A stretch of DNA of 12,589 bases from Flavobacteriales bacterium. Its GTDB lineage: Bacteria; Bacteroidota; Bacteroidia; Flavobacteriales_F; PHOS-HE28. This document shows, piece after piece, positions 6,898 to 12,589 of the stretch. The number at the start of each line of letters is the position of its first letter. Within the stretch, counting starts at the first letter, position 1. The position numbers and the translations under genes are program-made. Under the pieces are notes generated by a model, which saw only the letters and a program-made list of their open reading frames with translations, did not search any database and was not told where the DNA came from. The stretch is taken from contig JACJZH010000027.1 in the NCBI GenBank assembly GCA_020635695.1, positions 1-12,589 on the forward strand, read 5' to 3'.

Positions 6898-7395
6898 GTG
6901 AAGGAGCAACGCTGGCCGGGGACCTGGATGGCCCTCGGCATCTTCTTCGCGATCTTCTCCTTTCTCTGGTTGGGGCCGCGCACGCTGGTACCGGGACAGC
7001 TCCTGGTGAAGCTCCTGGTGGTGTGCGGCCTGGTCACGCTCCTGCTGCCTTACCGTTCCACCGGGCTGCGCCTCGGGATGGAGCGCTTCGAGTGGTTCCT
7101 GTTCAATCTGCTGGCGCTGGGCCCCACCTTGAGCGGCCTCATCCTGTGGAGCAACCTGGCCATCCACGGTCCGGTCACCTGGGGTGAGGAGCCCGTCGGT
7201 CGGTCCGTTGTCATCGAGCTTCCTGCGAACGGGGGGAGCCCGGAACGTCATACGCTTCCCTGGCCAGGGGAACAGCGCTTCTCGCGCACCGACTGGATCT
7301 CGGCCGATGTGCGTGGCTGGCGGGTGGGTGTGGCACGCGGATGGACCGGGAAGGCGGTGGTGGTGAGCATGGAACTGGTGCGGCGGCCCTCCTAG
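6898..7395 (+). CDS. Small membrane protein, three predicted helices, unknown function
   Basis: A 165-residue integral membrane protein that I cannot assign to a family. Numbered from the GTG at 6898, hydrophobic segments lie at about 11-27 (MALGIFFAIFSFLWLG), 34-51 (GQLLVKLLVVCGLVTLLL) and 67-88 (FLFNLLALGPTLSGLILW). A soluble, Trp-rich C-terminal part of about 75 residues follows (VVIELPANGG, WRVGVARGW). The start is uncertain: GTG codons at 6847 and 6850 and ATG at 6928 are also in frame. An ATG at 6706 is unlikely because it lies inside the divergent DUF255 gene. I prefer 6898 because it leaves about 70 bp for a promoter and gives a natural MKEQRWPGTW opening. The stop overlaps that of the convergent lipoprotein gene in a shared CTAG. 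Confidence 0.62.
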   Translation: MKEQRWPGTWMALGIFFAIFSFLWLGPRTLVPGQLLVKLLVVCGLVTLLLPYRSTGLRLGMERFEWFLFNLLALGPTLSGLILWSNLAIHGPVTWGEEPVGRSVVIELPANGGSPERHTLPWPGEQRFSRTDWISADVRGWRVGVARGWTGKAVVVSMELVRRPS

Positions 7396-7835
7396 CGGGT
7401 CAGGGTCTCCTCCACCTCGAACGGCACTTTCCGCTTCAACAGGCCGGCTCGGCCGGTCACGGTGCCCGTGGCACCCACCCGCATCTCGCCGCCAAGCGCG
7501 CTGCCCAGCAGCAGCAGCAGTCCGCCGCCGGTGAACTGCGTATGCAGGGGCACGCTGTAGCGGCGCGTGCTCCGCTTGTCCAGCACCAGCGCACTGTCCA
7601 GCACGGCCTTGCCGGCGGGCCGGCCGTTCAGGAAGAGGTCCACGTCCGGGTCCTGCACATGGATGCGGTACCCGTTGGGATTGTGCACCTCCACCTCCAC
7701 CCGGAGGGCCACTCCCTGCGCGTCGAGCTGTTCCACCCGTACATCGTGCACGGTGCGCAACTCCACTTCGCGGTAGCCAAGGCAGCCCGCCAGCAGCGGA
7801 GCACAGAACAGGAGGAGGGATGACCGGGCCCGCAT
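7392..7835 (-). CDS. LEA type 2 (WHy-domain) family lipoprotein
   Basis: A 147-residue predicted lipoprotein: the signal MRARSSLLLFCAPLLAGC has the lipobox LLAGC, so Cys18 would be lipidated. Residues about 30-145 match the LEA14-like/WHy fold, a fibronectin-like beta-sandwich first described in plant desiccation proteins and common in bacterial envelope lipoproteins. The most telling part is VALRVEVEVHNPNGYRIHV (42-60), with the conserved NPN motif, followed by DLFLNGRPAGKAVLD and SVPLHTQF. The cellular role in bacteria is not established. The gene begins 28 bp after the stop of the M20 dipeptidase gene and is probably co-transcribed with it. Its 3' end overlaps the convergent membrane-protein gene by 4 bp (CTAG gives a TAG on both strands). 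Confidence 0.82.
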   Translation of the reverse strand: MRARSSLLLFCAPLLAGCLGYREVELRTVHDVRVEQLDAQGVALRVEVEVHNPNGYRIHVQDPDVDLFLNGRPAGKAVLDSALVLDKRSTRRYSVPLHTQFTGGGLLLLLGSALGGEMRVGATGTVTGRAGLLKRKVPFEVEETLTR

Positions 7836-7863
7836 GACCGTTCCCCTGCCGATCGCGTGCCGA

Positions 7864-9243
7864 TCAGGCCCGCCCGTTCATCAGGGAGGCGAAGTGGTGA
7901 TGGAAGCGCGGGATGGTGGCGATGCCCTTCATGTAGTTGAAGACCCCGTAGTGCTCGTTCGGCGAGTGGATCGCGTTGGAATCGAGACCGAACCCGAACA
8001 GGATGGTCTTGAGCCCCAGCTCCTGCTCGAACAGCGCCACGATGGGGATGCTGCCACCGCCCCGGGTGGGGATGGGGGCCTTGCCGAAGGTGTCCTCCAT
8101 GGCCTTGCTGGCGGCCTGGTAGGCGGGTGAATCCGTGGGGGTGACCGCGGCCTCACCGCCATGGTGGGGGCGTACCTCCACCTTCACATAAGGCGGCGCG
8201 ATGCGCTCGAAGTGTTCCTGGAACAGCTTCGTGATGGCATCGCTCTTCTGGTCCGGCACCAGGCGCATGCTGATCTTGGCGTAGGCCTTGGAGGGGAGCA
8301 CGGTCTTGGCGCCTTCCCCGATGTAGCCCCCCCAGATCCCGTTCACGTCCAAGGTGGGCCGGATGCTCGAACGTTCCTCCGAGGAATAGCCCTTCTCCCC
8401 GAGCACCTCGCCGATGCCCAGGTCGCGCTTGTACTCCTCCAGGTCGAACGGGGCTTCGGCCAGGGCCTTTCGCTCGGCCTCGCTCAGTTCCACCACCGCA
8501 TCATAGAAGCCCGGGATGGTGATGCGCCGGTCCTCGTCATGCAGGGAGCTGATCAGGTCGCATAGCACGTTGATCGGGTTGGCCACCGCACCTCCGTACA
8601 CCCCGCTGTGCAGGTCGCGGTTGGGGCCGGTCACCTCCACCTCCACGTAGCTGAGTCCGCGCAGTCCGGTGTTGATGCTGGGCACGTCGTTGGCGATCAT
8701 GGCGGTGTCGCTGATCAGCACCACGTCCGCCTTCAGCTTCTCCCGGTTCTCCCGAACGTAGATCGCCAGGTTCTTCGAGCCGACCTCCTCCTCGCCCTCG
8801 ATCATGAACTTGATGTTGCAGGGCAGCGCATCGTTCTTCACCATGGCCTCCAGGGCCTTCACGTGCATGTAGAACTGCCCCTTGTCGTCGGCACTGCCCC
8901 GCGCATAGATGTTCCCGTTCTTGATCACGGGTTCGAAGGGGGGGGAGTCCCAGAGCTCCATGGGATCCGGGGGCTGCACGTCATAATGACCATAGACCAG
9001 CACCGTGGGCTTGTCCGGCCCGACGAGCTTCTCGCCATAGACGATCGGATGGCCGGCCGTGGGGCAAACCTCGGCGTTGTCGGCCCCCGCCTTCAGCAGG
9101 CTCTCCTTCACCGCCTCGGCGCAGCGTTTCACGTCGTCCCGGTATTTCGGGTCGGCGCTCACGCTGGGTATGCGCAGGAGTTCGAAAAGCTCCTCCGTGA
9201 AGCGTTCCTTGTGCTGTTCGAGGTAGGTGTCCAGATGTTCCAT
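7864..9243 (-). CDS. M20-family dipeptidase (CNDP-like metallopeptidase)
   Basis: A 459-residue cytosolic M20 metallopeptidase close to the carnosinase/CNDP and bacterial dipeptidase group, which hydrolyses dipeptides using two metal ions. All expected ligands are visible: His86 and Asp88 in VYGHYDVQPP, the bridging Asp119 in ARGSADDKGQ, the catalytic Glu152 and metal ligand Glu153 in EGEEEVGS, Asp179 in VLISDT, and His426 in NAIHSPNEHYG. The dimerisation/lid domain contains LHSGVYGG with His212, which in CNDP reaches the partner's active site. There is no signal peptide. Length and motif spacing are normal. A TATCTTTG promoter element lies upstream, and the LEA2-type lipoprotein gene follows after 28 bp. 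Substrate specificity cannot be read from the sequence. Confidence 0.95.
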   Translation of the reverse strand: MEHLDTYLEQHKERFTEELFELLRIPSVSADPKYRDDVKRCAEAVKESLLKAGADNAEVCPTAGHPIVYGEKLVGPDKPTVLVYGHYDVQPPDPMELWDSPPFEPVIKNGNIYARGSADDKGQFYMHVKALEAMVKNDALPCNIKFMIEGEEEVGSKNLAIYVRENREKLKADVVLISDTAMIANDVPSINTGLRGLSYVEVEVTGPNRDLHSGVYGGAVANPINVLCDLISSLHDEDRRITIPGFYDAVVELSEAERKALAEAPFDLEEYKRDLGIGEVLGEKGYSSEERSSIRPTLDVNGIWGGYIGEGAKTVLPSKAYAKISMRLVPDQKSDAITKLFQEHFERIAPPYVKVEVRPHHGGEAAVTPTDSPAYQAASKAMEDTFGKAPIPTRGGGSIPIVALFEQELGLKTILFGFGLDSNAIHSPNEHYGVFNYMKGIATIPRFHHHFASLMNGRA

Positions 9244-9269
9244 GGGATGCCGGTTGTGCAGGAGGTGGC

Positions 9270-9277
9270 CAAAGATA
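9270..9277 (-). promoter_or_regulatory. Bacteroidota -7 element (TATCTTTG) for the M20 dipeptidase gene
   Basis: On the minus strand TATCTTTG is a perfect match to TAnnTTTG. It ends 26 bases before the ATG at 9243. A TTG lies 24 bases further upstream, somewhat too far for a standard -33 element. It probably drives the dipeptidase and the downstream lipoprotein gene. Confidence 0.6.
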
Positions 9278-9316
9278 GCCGCCTCGTACGGCGGGCCCGG
9301 GCAACCTTTGCCCCTG

Positions 9317-9346
9317 TAGCGGGGTCATACCGGGGTGTTCCCGCTA
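9317..9346. promoter_or_regulatory. Inverted repeat TAGCGGG-N16-CCCGCTA in the divergent intergenic region
   Basis: Two perfect 7-bp arms (9317-9323 and 9340-9346) are separated by 16 bp. The right arm overlaps a TAATTTCG promoter-like sequence just before the anchor-L gene. It could be an operator or an RNA hairpin; it may also be chance in GC-rich DNA. Confidence 0.3.
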
Positions 9347-9352
9347 ATTTCG
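9345..9352 (+). promoter_or_regulatory. Weak -7 candidate (TAATTTCG) for the anchor-L gene
   Basis: TAATTTCG differs from TAnnTTTG at one position and ends 8 bases before the ATG at 9361. No -33 element is seen at a suitable distance. Given as a candidate only. Confidence 0.3.
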
Positions 9353-9360
9353 TCGGCAGT

Positions 9361-12279
9361 ATGAGCTACTCGATGATGCTGGCCCGTGCGGCCTCCCTGC
9401 TGCTGATCTTCCTGTTCGGTCCCCGTGCAATGGCCCAGCTGGTGGTGGGCACCACCCAAAGCCCTTCGGCGCTGGTGCAGAACGTCCTGTTGGGCAATGG
9501 CGTCGCCGTCTCCAATGTCACGTTCAATGGCGCTCCAGGCAACGTGCTGAACGATCAGATCGGGGACTTCGACGGGACGGCGTCCAACATCGGGCTTGGA
9601 CAGGGTGTGCTCATCTGCACCGGAGCGGTCCAGGTGGCCCTGGGTCCGAACAATTCCGACTCCTGGTCGGAACCGGTCGGCACCCCGGTCTTTTCCCCCG
9701 ACCCGGACCTGGAACAGATCGTGGGTGCCGGACTCACCAACGACGATGCCGTGCTGGAGTTCGACTTCGTGCCGTCGGGGGATTCGGTGAGCTTCCGATT
9801 CGTGTTCGCCAGCGAGGAGTACACGGAGTTCGTGTGCTCGGACTACAACGATGTGTTCGGCTTCTTCATCAGCGGACCCGGATTCACGGGTCCCTTTCAG
9901 AACGGGGCGGAGAACATCGCCCTGATCCCGGGCACCACGGTGCCCATCGCCATCAACACCTTGAACAATGGGGTGGCCGGCATCAACGGGACCCCGGCGA
10001 CCTGCGATGCGGCCTATGTGGGATGGACCACCACCTCCGGCTATTTCGTGGACAATGCCAACGGCCCCACGGTGCAGTTCGACGGGTTCACGGTGCCCAT
10101 GATCGCTTCGGCCGAGGTGCAGTGCGGAGAGACCTACCACATCAAGATCGCCATCGCGGACGTGTTCGATGACATCTACGATTCCGGGGTCTTTCTGGAG
10201 GGAGGCAGCTTCACCAGTTCCTCGCTGGTCTCCGCATCGCTTTACGCCGGAGGGCTGCTGAACAACACCCTTTACGAGGGCTGCGCGACCGGTGAGCTCG
10301 AGCTCCAGCGCTACGGCGATCTGTCCATTCCCGATACGGTACAGCTGATCGTGACCGGTACGGCGGTGAACGGGGTCGACCTTCAGCCCGCGCTCCCGTC
10401 CCAGGTGATCTTCCCGGCAGGGGATAGCGTCGTGACCTTCGTGCTCACCGCTCCCCTGGACCCGGATGCGCTCGAGACCGTGGACCTGGAGATCATCAAT
10501 GACAACATCTGCAATGGCAACCCGCTGAGCTCGACGTTCAGTTTCTTCATCGATCAGGCCGCGCCCATGACGGTGGACCTCGCGGATGTGACCATCGGGT
10601 GCGCGGACACCACCACGCTGGTGCCTGCTATCGTGGCAGGCAGCACCACCTACGACATACTGTGGAGCACCGGGGCCACTACGCCCACGCTGCAGGTGTT
10701 CCCTGGAACGTCCACCCAGTACTGGGTCACCGTTTCCGATACCTGTGGGATCGAGAGCGTGACCGATTCGGCCTGGGTCAACATCCAGAACTACGCGCCC
10801 ATCGACCTTTCGATCACGCCGGACACCCTTGCCGGATGCCTGGACACCGTGGACCTTCAAGTGGTCCAGCTGACGGGAGGTGATGGGGACTATACCTACA
10901 CCTGGAGCTCAGGGGGTCTTGTCCTGGGATCGGGGACCACACTTGCCGTACCGGCCGACCCGGGTGGCACCTTCCAGTTGCTGGTGGAGGATGGATGTGG
11001 GGAACAGGATTCCGCGGTGGTCAGCGTCGGGGTCCAGAGCTTTCCCCCGATCACGCTTTCGATCACGCCGGACACCCTTGCAGGTTGTTTGGACACCGTG
11101 GATGTGCAGGTGGTGCAGTTGTCCGGTGGTGATGGGAACTACTCCTACGCCTGGACCTCGGCGGGTGTGGCCCTGGGGAACGGGACCTCGCTATCAGTGC
11201 CTGCCGATCCAGGGGGCGTGTTCCAGCTCGAGGTGGTCGATGGTTGTGGAGCGAGCACCCAGGCGACGGTGTCGGTGGGCCTGATGAGCTATCCGCCCCT
11301 TTCCGTGACCGCTTCCGCGGACAGCACGGTGCTGTGTGCAGGGGATGACGTGGAGATGGCGGTACTGGCGGTCTCCGGAGGAGCCGGTGGATACAGCTAT
11401 GGCTGGACGTCCAACGGTGCGGCGCTGGGTAACGACAGCACACAGCTCGTATCGGTCAGCGACACCACCCTGTACCAGGTGACCGTGACGGACATCTGTG
11501 GTGCGCAGGCTTCGGACCAGGTGCAGCTGAACATTCCCTTCTATGCTCCGCTCTCCCTGGTCGCAGGCCCCGATACCCTGATCTGCCCGGGTGATGAAGT
11601 GGTCCTTTCGGCGGAACCTTCCGGAGGTGCCGGGGGCTATTCCTTGTGGTGGCCTGATGTGGGATCGGCCGACCCCCAGATCGATGTGTTCCCCATGCAG
11701 ACGACGACGTTCCTGGTGGAAGTGACCGACCAATGCGGGGTCATGACCCAGGAGGATGTGACCGTGGAGGTCGAGGATGTATCGGCGGGGATCGACCTGG
11801 GCTATGGGGACGAATTCGAGATCACCGCTCAAAGCGTTTCCAGCCCCAACACGGTCGACTTCCTCTGGGACATGGGTGACGGGACCCTGTACCAGGGGGC
11901 CAACGTGGCACACGCGTACGCCGACCTGGAGGACCATCTCGTGCAGCTGGTGGTGGTGAGCGACATCGGTTGCCTGGACACCGCCACGGTGCTGGTCGTT
12001 CCTCCGGCACATCTGTACATCCCCAATGCGTTCACTCCGGACGGGGATGGCGTCAATGACGTGTTCCTTCCGATGGGGAACGACCTGTTCGAACTGGAAC
12101 TGCGCATCTACGACCGGTGGGGTGAACTGATCTTCGAATCCGGCGGGGGAGAGCTTGCCTGGAACGGAGAGCTGAACGGCACCCCGGTGCAGAACGGAGT
12201 CTACATCTACCAAGTGCGTGCGGCCGGCCTGCGTTTCGGACCGGTGGAGCGCGTAGGACATGTGACCTTGCTACGCTGA
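9361..12279 (+). CDS. T9SS-secreted choice-of-anchor L surface protein with five Ig/PKD-like repeats
   Basis: A 972-residue exported protein. Residues 1-25 are a signal peptide (ending AMA|Q); the frame is open upstream, but that part lies over the dipeptidase gene. Residues about 26-285 are a choice-of-anchor L domain, with FRFVFASEEYTEFVCSDYND (145-164), VFGFFISGPG (165-174) and IADVFDDIYDSGVFLEGGSF (265-284). Residues about 303-385 resemble Calx-beta. Five Ig/PKD-like repeats start at 402, 480, 563, 646 and 730, each with an early and a late Cys that could pair. A PKD domain follows (about 807-880; FLWDMGDGT). Residues 884-972 are the gliding-motility-associated (type B) T9SS sorting domain: YIPNAFTPDGDGVNDVF, YDRWGELIF, NGVYIYQV. 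Type B cargo of this kind is exported by T9SS to the cell surface or medium. Adhesin or matrix function is inferred. A paralogue follows directly. Confidence 0.93.
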   Translation: MSYSMMLARAASLLLIFLFGPRAMAQLVVGTTQSPSALVQNVLLGNGVAVSNVTFNGAPGNVLNDQIGDFDGTASNIGLGQGVLICTGAVQVALGPNNSDSWSEPVGTPVFSPDPDLEQIVGAGLTNDDAVLEFDFVPSGDSVSFRFVFASEEYTEFVCSDYNDVFGFFISGPGFTGPFQNGAENIALIPGTTVPIAINTLNNGVAGINGTPATCDAAYVGWTTTSGYFVDNANGPTVQFDGFTVPMIASAEVQCGETYHIKIAIADVFDDIYDSGVFLEGGSFTSSSLVSASLYAGGLLNNTLYEGCATGELELQRYGDLSIPDTVQLIVTGTAVNGVDLQPALPSQVIFPAGDSVVTFVLTAPLDPDALETVDLEIINDNICNGNPLSSTFSFFIDQAAPMTVDLADVTIGCADTTTLVPAIVAGSTTYDILWSTGATTPTLQVFPGTSTQYWVTVSDTCGIESVTDSAWVNIQNYAPIDLSITPDTLAGCLDTVDLQVVQLTGGDGDYTYTWSSGGLVLGSGTTLAVPADPGGTFQLLVEDGCGEQDSAVVSVGVQSFPPITLSITPDTLAGCLDTVDVQVVQLSGGDGNYSYAWTSAGVALGNGTSLSVPADPGGVFQLEVVDGCGASTQATVSVGLMSYPPLSVTASADSTVLCAGDDVEMAVLAVSGGAGGYSYGWTSNGAALGNDSTQLVSVSDTTLYQVTVTDICGAQASDQVQLNIPFYAPLSLVAGPDTLICPGDEVVLSAEPSGGAGGYSLWWPDVGSADPQIDVFPMQTTTFLVEVTDQCGVMTQEDVTVEVEDVSAGIDLGYGDEFEITAQSVSSPNTVDFLWDMGDGTLYQGANVAHAYADLEDHLVQLVVVSDIGCLDTATVLVVPPAHLYIPNAFTPDGDGVNDVFLPMGNDLFELELRIYDRWGELIFESGGGELAWNGELNGTPVQNGVYIYQVRAAGLRFGPVERVGHVTLLR
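10798..11295 (+). repeat. Two tandem 249-bp units encoding Ig-like repeats 2 and 3
   Basis: Units 10798-11046 and 11047-11295 each encode 83 residues beginning with Pro and share SITPDTLAGCLDTVD. They include a 26-base perfect direct repeat at 10807-10832 and 11056-11081, exactly 249 bases apart. The three other repeats of the protein are clearly more divergent, so this pair is the most recent duplication. Confidence 0.85.
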
Positions 12280-12302
12280 TGAACGACCTCATATCCCCGA
12301 CC

Positions 12303-12589
12303 ATGTCCAGATCCGCCCTGCTCCTGCTCGCAGCATTCACGGGAACGGCACTGTCCGCCCAACTGGTCCTGGACAATACCCTGACCCCGGAGCAACTGGT
12401 CCAGGATGTGCTCCTGGGTGGCGGTGTGACGGCCACGAACGTCACCTTCAACGGGCTCCCGGGAACGCAGACGAACGTGCAGATCGCGGGCTTCGACGGC
12501 TCGCAGACCACGCTCGGTCTGGACAATGGCATGCTGCTGTCCACCGGAGGGGTTGATTCCGCTCCAGGTCCCAATGATCAGGCAGGAGC
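12303..12589 (+). CDS. Second choice-of-anchor L protein, 3' end outside window (partial)
   Basis: An open frame of 95 complete codons runs off the right edge without a stop. Residues 1-19 are a signal peptide (MSRSALLLLAAFTGTALSA|Q). The mature part aligns without gaps to the start of the preceding protein: LVQDVLLGGGV, NVTFNGLPG, QIAGFDGSQTTLGLDNGMLL and STGG, with roughly half the residues identical by eye. It is therefore a tandem paralogue and its N-terminus is a choice-of-anchor L domain. The start could instead be an in-frame ATG at 12279, which overlaps the preceding stop as TGATG and adds 8 residues; I prefer 12303 because it gives the cleaner signal peptide. No promoter is visible in the 23-bp gap, so co-transcription is likely. 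Downstream domains and any sorting signal are outside the window. Confidence 0.85.
   Translation, partial: MSRSALLLLAAFTGTALSAQLVLDNTLTPEQLVQDVLLGGGVTATNVTFNGLPGTQTNVQIAGFDGSQTTLGLDNGMLLSTGGVDSAPGPNDQAG

Noticed and set aside
8608..9360. Open frame upstream of the anchor-L gene that would lengthen it by 251 residues at the N-terminus.
   Set aside because: It lies on the antisense of the well-supported dipeptidase gene, its translation is His/Val/Leu-rich without domains, and the signal peptide starts cleanly at 9361.
9325..10860. Minus-strand open frame of 511 codons opposite the anchor-L gene.
   Set aside because: Translation is Arg/His/Gly-rich low complexity with no motif; it is the expected antisense shadow in GC-rich DNA.
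10798..11295. The 249-bp direct repeats as a CRISPR or mobile-element signature.
   Set aside because: They are in-frame protein repeats of 83 residues without spacers or terminal inverted repeats.
11194..12261. Minus-strand open frame of 355 codons opposite the 3' part of the anchor-L gene.
   Set aside because: It is antisense to the Ig-like repeats and the T9SS sorting domain; no domain or signal is visible.

Overview
The window looks like a chromosomal segment from a GC-rich member of the Bacteroidota, probably a Flavobacteriales-like lineage. Three things point there: a surface protein carrying the gliding-motility-type (type B) C-terminal sorting signal of the type IX secretion system (T9SS); TAnnTTTG-type -7 promoter elements in front of several genes; and signal peptides that all place Gln right after the predicted cleavage site. 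The phylum call is firm, the lower rank is a guess. I saw no rRNA, tRNA, CRISPR array, insertion sequence or phage gene.

Layout. The left edge holds the 3' part of an OmpA-family envelope protein (1-1068, +). After a 105-bp gap with a promoter-like element come a TolC-type outer-membrane channel gene (1174-2598, +) and, two bases later, tsaB (2601-3308, +), which encodes a subunit of the tRNA t6A synthesis complex. Convergent to these is a tightly packed minus-strand operon, read right to left: a DUF255/YyaL-type thioredoxin-fold protein with a lipoprotein signal (6827-4707), a secreted protein with YD-like repeats (4710-3811) and a small secreted protein made of six ~22-residue repeats (3814-3302). 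Both junctions are 4-bp ATGA start/stop overlaps.

Divergent from that operon is a small three-helix membrane protein of unknown function (about 6898-7395, +). Its stop codon overlaps the stop of a convergent LEA2/WHy-domain lipoprotein (7835-7392, -). The lipoprotein gene lies 28 bp downstream of an M20-family dipeptidase gene (9243-7864, -), probably in one transcript. A 117-bp divergent intergenic region follows. Then come two tandem plus-strand genes for choice-of-anchor L surface proteins. The first is complete (9361-12279): signal peptide, anchor-L domain, Calx-beta-like domain, five Ig/PKD-like repeats, a PKD domain and the T9SS sorting domain. The second (from 12303) runs off the right edge.

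How the genes fit together. Most of the window encodes cell-envelope or secreted proteins: OmpA-like, TolC, two lipoproteins, two small secreted repeat proteins and two T9SS cargo proteins. Two ordinary housekeeping enzymes (TsaB and the M20 dipeptidase) lie among them. I see no defence system or obvious new multi-gene machine. The least explained parts are the minus-strand operon joining a DUF255 lipoprotein to two secreted repeat proteins, the heptamer tandem repeat inside tsaB, and the internally duplicated adhesin-like gene next to its paralogue.
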